Positions 1 through 10,442 of a stretch of 64,000 nt of DNA are shown one piece after another. Position 1 is the stretch's first letter; every line of letters starts with the position of its first letter. Under the pieces are notes generated by a model. The model made no database searches, was not told where the DNA came from, and worked only from the letters and a program-made list of their open reading frames with translations. Made by a program: the position numbers and the translations under genes. The DNA comes from Acestrorhynchus altus (taxonomy: Eukaryota > Chordata > Actinopteri > Characiformes > Acestrorhynchidae): the NCBI GenBank assembly GCA_034509495.1, contig CM067512.1, positions 8,272,468-8,336,467 on the forward strand, given 5' to 3'.

Positions 1-1499
1 TTACATCAGGTATTCTCGCAATCAAAGTATGTACAATTTATTTTACAGATTTAATTATGTTCAGAGTCACAAGTTAGAAAAATGAAGCCATCTTTGAGAA
101 CCATTGTGTTAAAAAGCCTAAGCACCTAAAACTACCACAAAACGTAATAATAGACTTACAGCTGATATTATCAAATATCTTGATCATCTAAAGGCAAATA
201 ACTTCACTTTTATTCTTTCTCAGGTCAAATTATTTTATTTATTGTTTTGCCTGTATTTCACAGTTCCATTTCTACAGTCATTCAAGTTTATGGTTAGTTC
301 AAAATATATGTACCAGAATTGTATCTTCTCCAAACTATAGACTATATAAAGAAGGACCAACTAACTAACTAACTAACTACATACACATTTAACACCACTT
401 GGACAATGATTATTTCTGTTAAAGGTTGCTGATGTACATGATTGGGACAGCCCTTGTTTTAAGTCAACACAAACCTGTAGTGAAGACATCTTCTCTAGAA
501 ACGTTGATTATAAATTACTTTTTCAGCTAAAACCAAACTTTTTGTGGCTAAAACACAACCCTAGAAATTACATGATCAACAAAGGAACATGCATGCTAAA
601 GGATAAGGCTTAAATGTGGTGCTTCATAACTAATAATAAAATTATCACAATAATCCTGCAGATTGTAAGTTTATGTATCATCTTACTTCACCAGTTGTTT
701 AAAGGAAAGGTTGTTTTCAGGTTCTGCATTTTACTGTGGGTCAATATGTGGTTCCACATTTTTATTGTTACTGTTTATTGTCTATTATTGATTAATACAT
801 ATATAAAATCATCATGTAATCATAGTAAAATATCTTATCTAGACTTGAAACCCAAGTCCAAGGTCCTTTTTTTCCAAAAGCATCCCACTTCATTTTAATA
901 GTAGAGAGGACATTAGGGATGTTCTAAGAATCAACTTTGTGACTAGATACTTGTGGGAAAACACATCCCAGGATTGTTAAACCTGCTTTTCAGTGTATGA
1001 GGTCCTTGCATCTGATTGATCTTGATACTGATTGAACTCGAACTTGATTCTTTGAATCTTAATATATGTCTCAGTTATAAACTCTAAGAAACCTGTTAAT
1101 GTATATATTTAAAAACGTTAAAATGTACAGTACTGAAATGTACAGTCTTCAGTTTTCTTTGGCAATCTGAAAATCTTGAAATTTAGGAAGTTTATTTAAG
1201 ACTGTCACATGACAGATTGAAAGCACATGACCTGCCCTTTTTGGGACAGTGTGTACTTGGTAACAGTTTGTATTGATTTTGGTTTGCATTATTTTGCAAC
1301 TTTTGCTGTTGTGGTTCTCAGTTTTTCTTTCCAATGGTCTTTACTTGATCACAGAATAAAATCTAATCTACCCTAAGATATCACCTGTGTATTATAAGAT
1401 ATCACTATCACATAATCCAGAAATGATTAACTTTAACCAATGGATGTAATATTCAGCCAATAATTCTAGAGTATGTTTTAGCCCACCTCAGTATACACA
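1..1499. other. Non-coding, AT-rich sequence left of the TRIM exons
   Basis: I see no exon, RNA gene or recognisable repeat in this stretch. It is AT-rich with scattered stops in every frame. Because the TRIM exons that follow start in the coiled coil, this is probably intron of that gene, but the RING and B-box exons that would prove it are not present. A short run of about five CTAA units occurs near position 360. Confidence 0.5.
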
Positions 1500-2047
1500 C
1501 CAGTCAGCCATAATGGTTTGACCAACTCCTTGTTTCTATTCACACTGTTAATTTTATTGGCTCCACTTCACATACAGGAGGAGGATCAGTCAACACAGCA
1601 GAGCTGCTGGAGTGTTTAATAACTGTAACTTGCTGGTCTCCCTTTTAGAAGTGAAATCAGAGAGAGAAGCTCATCGCGTTCTACTCAGTTTGTGTTGGTC
1701 ATCCTCTTCATCAGTACTCACAGGACACTGCCCACAGGACACTGTTTCTATTAATATTTCTGTTTAGTGGACTGTTCCCAGTTCAGCAGTTACACCGAGA
1801 GGTTTACACACTCCAGCAACTTATACCAGCGCAACATACACTAACACACTACCACCATGTCAGTGTCACTGCACTGATGAGGATGACCATTGAAAACTTT
1901 GATGAAAGGAGGCTAATAAAGAAAAATTAGAAACAGAAACATATGAATTGCAGTCTGTAATTAGCAACTACAGTGTGCTGTTTGGTTAGTCCTGTATGGT
2001 TAGTGGAGCTGAAAAAATAAGGAGGTGGTCATAATGTTATGGCTTAT
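1500..2047. mobile_element. Palindromic MITE, family A, copy 1
   Basis: The ends are inverted copies of each other: the left carries CAGCCATAATGGTTTGACCA and the right carries TGGTCATAATGTTATGGCT. The interior holds the block ACCACCATGTCAGTGTCACTGC, and relatives of this element recur at 16120, 35655, 49221, 52862 and 60864. It has no coding capacity, so it is a non-autonomous DNA transposon, probably mobilised by a Tc1/mariner-type enzyme (inference from the TA-rich ends). It sits in the presumed TRIM intron and is followed directly by a TG microsatellite. Confidence 0.75.
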
Positions 2048-2049
2048 TG

Positions 2050-2052
<3 letters not shown>

Positions 2053-2116
<64 letters not shown>
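2053..2116. repeat. (TG)32 microsatellite
   Basis: Sixty-four bases of uninterrupted TG directly abut the right end of the MITE and end about 60 nt before the splice acceptor of the first visible TRIM exon. Confidence 0.97.
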
Positions 2117-2119
<3 letters not shown>

Positions 2120-2175
2120 TATGCTGTAGTAATTTACTGTAGTGACATTGGCAATGGCCAACTTCATTTTTCTAG

Positions 2176-2271
2176 AAGCAGCTTAAGGACCGTTTGGTTT
2201 CTGAGAAGTCATGGAAAGAAGACCTCATCTCCATGATCCATAAAGATGAACAACAGATGGACACAATAAGA
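2176..2271 (+). CDS. TRIM exon: start of coiled coil (96 nt)
   Basis: Acceptor TTTTTCTAG precedes 2176 and donor GTAAGTG follows 2271. The 32 codons read KQLKDRLVSEKSW..., charged and helical, in phase 0 at both ends. Ninety-six nucleotides is the standard length for this exon in TRIM genes. Confidence 0.85.
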
Positions 2272-4045
2272 GTAAGTGTATTCTGGAAGCTTAATGCCTC
2301 CCACTGAGTTCAGTGTCCCTATTTAAGCCACTCTGTCTTTAACAGAAAGTGGGAGCTGAGCTCCGCGACCATGTGCGCAGTGACTTCCAGGCCCTACACC
2401 ACTTCCTGCAGGTAGAGGAGGCAGCAGTTCTGCAACAGTTGCAAAGGGACCAGGAGGGGCTGGAGCAGAGCTTACAGCGCCACTTAGAGGCCCTGCACAT
2501 AGCTGTACGCGACCTGGAGGAGAACATGAATGCAATCCAACAGGCTGCCAGCACCATGAGGTGTAGCTTGCTGATAGAGGTGATGGGCAGTTTTCATTAC
2601 TTATGTTGGGGTGTAATGAATACGTATGTTCATCTGTTGTAAAATTGACTTTGTCCTGCTGTTTCTTTCACCTCCATTTTTCATGAAGCTTACATTTTCA
2701 AAAGTAATGTTTATGTTTACAGAAACTACTGATGGGGTAAATGTTGGAATGGAATATTAGTAATATGCGGTAGCCTCCAGCGTCTAATTTACATTTCACA
2801 CAGTAGCAGGACTACTGATATGAGTATTGCACAGATCAGAGCAGCTGCTCCAGTGCTGGCTAACAGATGGAGTACTGCTTCGACAACGGCCCCTCCAAAG
2901 GCCCCTCCTAGTGCAGAATCCATTTTCCATCACTGTAACATATCCTTCATCTTGATAACGTGCTCTTTTCTTTTTCCCCCTTTAGCTGCCGGAATTCAAT
3001 TCCAGGTGAGTGGTAATTGAAGCAATCTATTTCTTCTTGTGATATGGCTTGTCTTATTCCTGAAGCTACTTTCATATCAGATTTTTGAACCTTCTATTAA
3101 CATCTTAATAGAAGATCATTCAAACAAGATCATTCCAAATGTTGGACTATGCATGAGTTTTTTAAGACACACCCTCTATTATGTCTTCAACATGATCATT
3201 TATCCATTATCCCTTAACTGCAATGTTTCTGTCTGTTTCAGGCCTAAGTTGGAAGCCTTTAGAAGTCCAGATATTGATGGATTTAGCAGTAAATATGTAA
3301 CCCCTCTTCAGTACACCATGTGGCGAAAAATGTTTCACTGTTTAAAACCAGGTAATTACTGTCCAAAATCTTGTAACACTTTCCAACAGTTGTTTCCTCA
3401 ATTTTTCAGGGGAAATATATTAAGTTGCTCTGATTGATCATATTCACTTATGTTTATATGGATAATCAGTTATGGTTTACATTGACAGGCCCACTACCTT
3501 TGACCTTTGATGAGGACACAGTCCATCCGAGCCTTCTGCTCTCTCGAGACCAGACACAAGTGATTGAGAATGACGTCATGTTCCCCTACAAACACAACCC
3601 GAAACGCTTTGTCCAGTGCGTAAATGTTCTTGCAGCCCAAGGCTTCCAGACAGGCAGGCATTACTGGGAAGTGGGTGTTGGAACCAAGCCCAAGTGGGAC
3701 TTAGGAGTTGCCCTTGAAACTGTAGATCGGCAAGCCCGGGTCAAGCTGTGCCCTGAGAATGGTTACTGGACCCTCCGCCTACGTAACGGCCGGGATTACT
3801 CAGCTGGGACCCAGCCCTGGACCTCACTGACCATGACCTCCCAGCCTCAGAGAATTGGGGTTTTTGTGGACTGTGAAGAGCGCAGGGTTTCCTTCTACAA
3901 TGCTGATGATATGCGACTGCTCTATTCCTTTTCCAACGGGCCAAGAGTAAAGGCTTTCCCATTCTTCAGTACATGCCTTAGCGAGCCTGGCCAACAAGCC
4001 CAACCTATCCGTCTTATCCATTTTCCCAGCCAGCCTCTGATCTGA
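2176..4045 (+). CDS. TRIM-family PRY/SPRY protein, 3' part (five exons; N-terminus outside window)
   Basis: Exons 2176-2271, 2346-2579, 2986-3005, 3242-3351 and 3489-4045 join in frame to 339 codons including the TGA stop. The first two (96 and 234 nt, both phase 0) are the usual TRIM coiled-coil exon sizes and encode a Gln/Glu/Leu-rich helix with the HHFLQVEEAAVLQQL stretch typical of the family. A 20-nt microexon and a 110-nt linker lead to a PRY/SPRY domain with FDEDTVHPSLLLSRD, GRHYWEVGVG, LGVA, RIGVFVDCEERRVSFYN and FPFF. TRIM proteins of this class are usually RING E3 ubiquitin ligases that use SPRY to bind a target; the RING and B-box should lie left of the window. The exact orthologue is unresolved. 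TRIM7 and TRIM41 lie near FLT4 in humans and are reasonable candidates, by synteny and loose SPRY resemblance only. Introns 2580-2985 and 3006-3241 hold nothing else I recognise. Confidence 0.9.
2346..2579 (+). CDS. TRIM exon: main coiled coil (234 nt)
   Basis: The acceptor is AACAG and the donor GTGATG. Seventy-eight codons, phase 0, encode a long amphipathic helix from KVGAELRDHV to MRCSLLIE. The frame stays open past 2579 to about 2642, but the canonical 234-nt length and the phase-0 join to the next exon favour this donor over an earlier GTGTAG at 2561. Confidence 0.82.
2986..3005 (+). CDS. TRIM microexon (20 nt)
   Basis: A strong pyrimidine tract ending CCCCCTTTAG precedes it and GTGAGTG follows. 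It encodes LPEFNS and two bases of an Arg codon. A microexon of about 23 nt at this position is usual in TRIM genes; this copy is one codon shorter. Confidence 0.8.
3242..3351 (+). CDS. TRIM exon: linker between coiled coil and PRY/SPRY (110 nt)
   Basis: The acceptor is CTGTTTCAG and the donor GTAATT. It encodes RPKLEAFRSPDIDGF...LQYTMWRKMFHCLKP, where the L-Q-Y-x-x-W-R-K-M segment is the common pre-PRY helix of TRIM35/TRIM7-like proteins. It leaves phase 1 into the last exon. Confidence 0.85.
3489..4045 (+). CDS. TRIM last exon: PRY/SPRY domain and stop
   Basis: The acceptor is ACATTGACAG and the reading frame ends TGA at 4043-4045. The 184 codons carry the whole PRY (FDEDTVHPSLLLSRD) and SPRY (HYWEVGVG, WDLGVA, WTLRLRNG, GVFVDCEE, VSFYNADDM, FPFFSTC) modules. 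The sequence is clearly higher in GC than its flanks and has no internal break, so this is an intact gene rather than a pseudogene. Confidence 0.95.
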
Positions 4046-6289
4046 TGTTCAGTACTGATGTAAAGCTACATACACAGTACTTTGTTCAGTTCAAAGTTGT
4101 TGCCTGAGATCTTATCATTAAGAAAAATATTATTCTGCATCATCACCTTGGCTTGTGATTTTGAATTTGCAACAACAATTCATATTCATTTTTGAACGTG
4201 ACCCTATTGTGTCTGTATACACAGTGATGTCAGAATTATATCAATACTGACTAGATTTCACTGTGTATTTGGACTATTTGATACCAATACTGATTATAAA
4301 CATCAAATGTTTAACAGATTGAACACAGATTTTTGAATGGCTTAAAGTCTTCTTTATGCATAAACTAATCGGACAAATATCAGCATTCAGACCAGGCTTG
4401 AAATGTGTAGCTTTGAGTGTAGTGAACATAATATATATGACAAATCTTGATGTACATTTTTTGTAATTTTGTTCCTGTTGATGGCTTATTTTAAAGGAGT
4501 ACAGCAGAATGACTGCAGTATTTTAATTAATTCTATACGTGTATATAAATAGATAGAATAAGGGCAAATTATAATGTCAGCCTAAAAAGTACTAGAAGTA
4601 CCAAAGTTTTTCTTTTCTCACTGTAGTGTTGATTATATAGAATTCATTTATGTGCCAATTTGCTGTACTGTAAGTGTTGAACTTATAATAATTGAGACCA
4701 TGTCAGAAACATGCCAAACAGAAATGTACTGGCATCAGATCAATGTTTAGACAGATTCTAGTCCTTCTCTTTACATTTTTTTAAATGTTTAACAATGAAC
4801 ATGTCCAAAATAACAGAGATCACTGTTTGGCCTACAATTCCCATATAAGTGCATCCCTGGTTATAAGTGTAAACAGACCCGTTCTTCAGGTTCTTCAAAG
4901 GACCTGTGCACACACATTATATTAAATTAGCCGCCCCTAATGCACTGCCCACACTGAAAAATGACCTCAGTGACCTGCAGAGGCACAGTGGATTGGCTCA
5001 GATCTTGTTTAAAAAGCAGCTTTGTGTTCAGCACAATCAGATTTGTGTCATGTTCAGGTAAATAGCTAGATGTGTGGTCCTTCAGCCCTGAACATAACCT
5101 AAGACTGGGCCTTCTTTATAAGGGTGTGAATTTGATTCACATGACATTACGCAGTTAGAGCACTAACTGTACCTTTTAAGGACCTGTGGGTATTGACCAG
5201 GCGTAGAGAAAAGGTCACACTTGAAATCCTGTCACTCATGATTTACTACCAATCCAGATGGCTGTCGCTTGCATTTTACTTTTGCTTAATCGACATATCA
5301 TGTATGCAGATGCCAAATGTATGAACCAATCAATCAGCTTTTTAATCTGATTTCTTTCTCGTCCAGCCAGAGGAGAGCAGGTGCAAAAAGATACGATTTT
5401 GCTCAGATAATTGACATTGATGAAGCAAAGTCTTATCACAAAGCGTTCCACATTGCAGTCAACATGACCCTAAGCTAGAATTTTATCTCAGTGAAAAACA
5501 ACACAAGCTTTATATATGAGATTTTATTTGTACCTGTTCTCAAGAGTTTGTGCTCTTGGAACCAAATTCAAACAGAAAGAAATGCTGGAGGAGCTGTAAA
5601 TAAATTGTACATATATTTTGCACATTTCACATGAATCATTTTTGTTGATTTCTTTAAATGGCACTTTGAAACACTGTGAATGATCTGAAATATGCTGCAA
5701 AGCATTTCTGTTCAAACAAGATTTCATATAAGATTATATGTATGTTGCCAAAGCTAATAATAAATCTAACATGAATCAGTCAAAAGCTGTTACAGTCTTT
5801 TGTTATATCAAATGGTGTGTGTTTTCCTTTGAAACGACAATATTATCAGTTCTCTGTAAAAATTCCTCATTATCGAAACGGCACGTCCCCAGCTGTCACG
5901 CCTGTCACACTCAGCGTTCAGTTGATGGGTATTTTCTCCATAATGTAGTCATTTGAATGCAGATCACAGCATCCTGCCAACGGCTCTGTCCGAGCTTCAT
6001 CACAGGAAGATGGTCAGTGGTGATCTACTCCTTGTTGCATTTCCTTTCTTACTGATGCAAAAAAAGCACTTTCCACACAGGTGTGATAAGTGAGAGAAAC
6101 TTTGATGCATGGATTTTTTAAAGATAGCAATCTGTATCTGTGAAGCTTGACTTGATACTTGTCCAATACTTTCCCCTTTAAAAATTTACATATAAAACAT
6201 TAGCCATTTTTAATTAAATCAGGGAGATTAAAGGGAGAGTTTGACAAAAATCTAATTAATACAATTTATAAGACCTATCCAGCCCCAGC
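4046..6289. other. TRIM 3' flank, probable 3'UTR then intergenic
   Basis: There is no coding signal. Candidate polyadenylation signals are ATTAAA at 4921 and AATAAA at 5599 and 5759, but none can be chosen without transcript data. The remainder is unique AT-rich sequence. Confidence 0.4.
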
Positions 6290-6960
6290 AGCTCCAAACC
6301 ATGACATATCTATCTCCATGCTTCACAGATAGTATGAGGTTCTTGTGCTCAAATGCTGTGTTTGGTTTGTGCTGATCATGTCTTCTATTACTGTTCCCAG
6401 TAATTCAGCATTGGATTCATCTGTCTAGAGCACATTGTTCCAGACGTCCTGGCCTGTGTTCTCTGGCAAACTGGCTCTTTCTGATGGTAGATACTGCACT
6501 TTGACTTGAGACAAGAGCTACCTGTAGGCCCTGTATCACTAATTTTAGATTGTTTGAGATTGTTTACACATCTTGCCATCTTCCTGTACTGAAATTGCTA
6601 GGATGACCTGACTTGGCCGTGTTTACAGTTGTCTTAAATTATTCCCCAGACAGTGGAATAGAATTGTTTTGAGATCTTTTAAAATCCCTTCCCAGACATC
6701 TACACTACCTATAAAGTTCATTCTGAAAGACTCTTTGGATCTTGCCAAGCTGATCCCACTTCAAAAATCAAGTGCAAAACAGAGTTATGTCTAAGGTATA
6801 AATAAGGCAGTCTCTTCCAAAATCCACTGTAACAGTGGTCTAATTTTTGCAGATAATGTGCTGTACCTGATTCTGAATTTGTGCATTTTAAGAAGTAATA
6901 AATGTGGAGGTGTGCTAACTTTTCCTGACAGGAAAATTGCATTTATATTAATTACATTTT
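6290..6960 (-). mobile_element. Tc1-like transposon remnant, minus strand
   Basis: Segments such as ATCTCCATGCTTCACAGAT, AGAGCACATTGTTCCAGA and CTCTTTCTGATGGTAG match the reverse complement of transposase-coding Tc1 DNA common in fish. The frame is broken throughout and I see no matched pair of terminal repeats. Confidence 0.65.
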
Positions 6961-9365
6961 GTAAATGACTTTTAGAAGACATTTCTTTGTATGTGTTATG
7001 TTACCTTAATATAGTTAAAATGAAGATCAAATGTCCACATGTTTAAATTTGTTAAAAATGTCACATGTTACACTTTTAAGTGACAGTTTTTAATAAAATG
7101 TAAAATTTAGTCTACATTTTAACTCAAAAAGAGTGCCATTTAAAATATACTAGATCAGAAAGCTATAGAAAAAATCACGTTGCTTAATCTCTGTGGAAAC
7201 AAGTGGAGCAGATATTCTGAAACTCCCAAAAAGGTTTTAATCAATAATAAATCCAACTATATACAGTTATATTATATTTTGATAACATTTTCCATGTGCA
7301 AGCTGGGTTGTCCTGACATTAGTGCCCTGAAAGTGCCATTCTTTTAAGAATTAAATAAATTCAGAAGCTGCTTCAAGTTCATTTGGATATCAGATTTGGT
7401 GTATTTTGTTTCCATACTGATCATTCTTAGTGTTACAGTTTAGTGGATTTTTATGGCGGTGACTTTATTGTTGCATTCCTTTTTGTTCTTTTTTCTGTTC
7501 TATTACAAAGGTATTATACTGATGATGAAAGCTTATGACACGTCCCCCTAATGTTCTTTTTTAAAACAGTATAATAATAGAATACACATAGCTATTATAG
7601 CTATTACTGTTATCACATGGCCTCACTTAATGTTATGTTGCACTATAACATCTCATTCCGTGTTTCATCTAGTAATGGATCATTTCTTGCATATTGCTAT
7701 TAAAACCTTCCAGTGCTTGTGTGCTGCCTCTGGATACATAAAACTCGCACAATACAAATATATCAGAGTTTATTAGTACTTATCATAAGCATCTTCCTCT
7801 GTTTTTCCCTCAGTTTTACAGAGAAGACTAGTTTTGCAGGGTGTCCACCTGGGGGGTGGCATCCCGGATGCCCAAAACAGCAAGGATGGAGCGGTGTTAT
7901 CTGTGTGAGCAGGCAAGTGCCTCAACATCCTCTTTCCTCTTGCTCCCTGCAAGGGGTCACACAAACAGAATGGTGGGCCTTGTGCCCCCAAACCCTTTTA
8001 CTGTCCTCCTGGGGGGGGGGTTTGTTGCATCAGGCAGGATGTGGCACAGCCCCTGCCTTTTTGGTGGGTGTTGCTAACTCAGGCAACCTCTCTGCTTAGC
8101 CAGGGTCAGGCTGGATGCCTTTAAACACTGGGAAGAGTTGGAATTTAAGTGGCCCATTAACATTCCACTGCTCCGCCTTTTGTCATATTCATTTGACATG
8201 GAGCTTATGTGCCCAATAACCTAATTACTGAAGTTGGAACTGGTTTGTTGGACAGTGTTTTTCTTTCAGTCAGGCTGGAGATTAGGTGTGCAGACAGGCA
8301 GAGTAGGAATGATGTGCTCTTCTTTCCATAAAAGACATATTGAAAGTAGCAAAGGCTGGGAATGGGATAGTCTGTCACTGAAATTTGACAACAGAGCATT
8401 TCGTATCAAACACAGAGCTCTGGGTCATTGTAAATTTCATTGGTCCAGACAAATGCGGTCACTGAAAGGACAGAGGCATTTGTTACTACTTTTTTAGTTA
8501 ATTTGTCATCTATTGAACGCTTGTGACTCTGAGGCATGCCGTGTCCCATCTCAGGCAAATCAATAATTTCATTTGTTACCTGTTGGATTAAAACTGAACA
8601 CAATGCCTAAAATTTGCTATTGGTTCCCAGTTTCTAATTTGGACGTCAGCTGCTCACTATTAGTAGACTGCTTTCATTACATGGGCCACCTAACTTGATG
8701 AGACTAACAAAAATTTAATGAACGTCCTGGAAACAGCATGAGACAGAGGGCCGGTCAGGTATATCTGGTTCTTGGCAGCCCACTGCGGCGAGTGACATGG
8801 TCCTGTTTCCTTCCGGTGAGTGGGATGCTCGGTCGTGTGTTTTCTGACCTCAGGATGTGGCAGATGGACCAGTGGCACTTCAAGGCCTAGTCCTTGAGCT
8901 GCACTCCTGAGAGCACTGCTGGACAGGAAACCCTGTCTTTTCATGTCAGAGGCTGAAAACATTAATAATAATAATAATAACAACAATAATAATAACAATA
9001 ACAATCCTGTCAAAAAGTGAAATCTGGAGTCTGAAGTATAGCATAACAACACTTCAGGAAAGATAAATGGATAGAACATTGGCACCAATGATTTTAATAG
9101 GTTCCCATGAAAGTTGCAGAGTGAACAACATCAGTGTGTCCCCCTTTTTTGCAGTAGTTGAATAAAGCCAAAAGGACATTTTCTGCATTGTTATAAATGG
9201 ATTATCACTGGTTCTTTAATGAAAAAAGAATTATTTTCTACAGTAACAGCATCTTCTGAATTTATGTCATTTAAATGAAACAGACATTCAGCAGAATTTC
9301 TGACTAAGAGAGCATTTCGAAAAAGCTTCAGCTTGCATTTCTTAAAGTAATTAATGGTGTATTTA
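6961..9365. other. Intergenic; one GC-richer unique block
   Basis: Mostly AT-rich with no gene. Positions 7815-8130 are noticeably richer in GC, with a G10 run near 8010, and contain no repeat I recognise. A short open frame crosses that block but has no domain and no codon pattern that persuades me it is real. Confidence 0.4.
8961..9004. repeat. Imperfect (AAT/AAC)n trinucleotide repeat
   Basis: About fourteen trinucleotide units of AAT with interspersed AAC. On the minus strand it reads as a run of leucines, which is an artefact of the repeat. Confidence 0.9.
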
Positions 9366-10442
9366 CAGTGCATTCTAAACTCAGGAAATTTTCTGCTGCA
9401 TTGAAGGTCCCAATGAGTGGCCTCAACCAGTTTGGAACCACCAGGACTCCAGGCTCCTAGGCCGTCTGGCCAAACTGAGTGATTATGGTAGGAGGGCCTT
9501 AATCATGGAGTTGACCAAAAACACAATGGACACTCTGCTACAGCTCCAACGTTGCTCTGTGGAGAGAGGAGAACCTTACAGAAGGACAACCATTTCTGCA
9601 ACACTCCACCAATCAAGCCTGTATGGTTGAGGGGCCAGACGGAAGCCACTCCTCAGTAGCAGGCAAAAGACAGCCATTCTGGAGTTTGCCAAAAGCACAT
9701 AAATGGCTCAGACCATGAGAAACAAAAAGATTGGACTTTTCGGACTGAATGCCAAGCATCATGTCTGGAAGAAACCAATCACTGTTTATCACCAAGCCAA
9801 TACCATTCCTACAGTGAAGCATGGTGGAACTGGGAGACTAGTCAGGGTCAAGGGAAATATAACTGCAGCGATGTACAGACACATCCGTAATGATAACCTG
9901 CTCCAGAGAGCTCTGGACCTCAGACTGGGAAAAAGGTTTATCTTCCAAAAGGACAATGATCCCTCAGCACACAGCCAAGATAACAAAGGAGTGGCTTCAG
10001 CACAACTCTGTGAATGTCCTTGAGTGGCTCAGCCAGAGCCCAGACTTGAACCTGATTGAACATCTCTGGAGATATCTAAAAATGGCTGTGCACTGACCTT
10101 CCCCACCCACTCTGATGAAGCTTGAGAGATTCTGCTAAGAGGAAGGGGAGAAACTTCCCAAAAACAGGTGCCAAACATATAGCATCATACTCCAAAGGTC
10201 TTGAGGCTGCAAGTGCTGCCAAATGTGCTTCATTTAAGTAAAGGCTGTGAATACTTATGTACATGTGCATGTTATATTTTTGTGGTTTTTTTTTTATTTT
10301 TTTTTTTATAATTTTGCAAAGATTTCAAACAAACATTTCTTACTTTGACATTGTGGGGTATTGTGTGTATGAATTTTGAAACGAGGCTGTAACATAAAAT
10401 ATGCAATAAGTGAAGTGCTGTGAATACTTTCCTGATGCACTG
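9366..10442 (+). mobile_element. Tc1-like transposon, end to end, transposase decayed
   Basis: The left end begins CAGTGCAT and the right end finishes ATGCACTG, each flanked by TA (9364-9365 and 10443-10444), the signature of Tc1/mariner insertion. The total length is 1077 bp, shorter than the usual 1.2-1.6 kb. Transposase fragments are clear: TVKHGGTG in the middle and SPDLNLIEHLWRYLKMAV near 10030-10088, the region around the last catalytic acid. They lie in different frames with stops and deletions between them, so the copy cannot make an enzyme. The two terminal repeats have diverged beyond the first eight or so bases. Confidence 0.9.

Noticed and set aside
1..2175. RING or B-box exon of the TRIM gene within the window
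   Set aside because: No C-x-x-C zinc-binding spacing in an open frame was found left of 2176.
8690..9088. Minus-strand open frame with a poly-leucine run
   Set aside because: The leucines come from the AAT/AAC repeat at 8961-9004; the rest has no coding character.
9703..10023. Functional Tc1 transposase
   Set aside because: Only fragments remain, in different frames, and the total element is shorter than a complete one.
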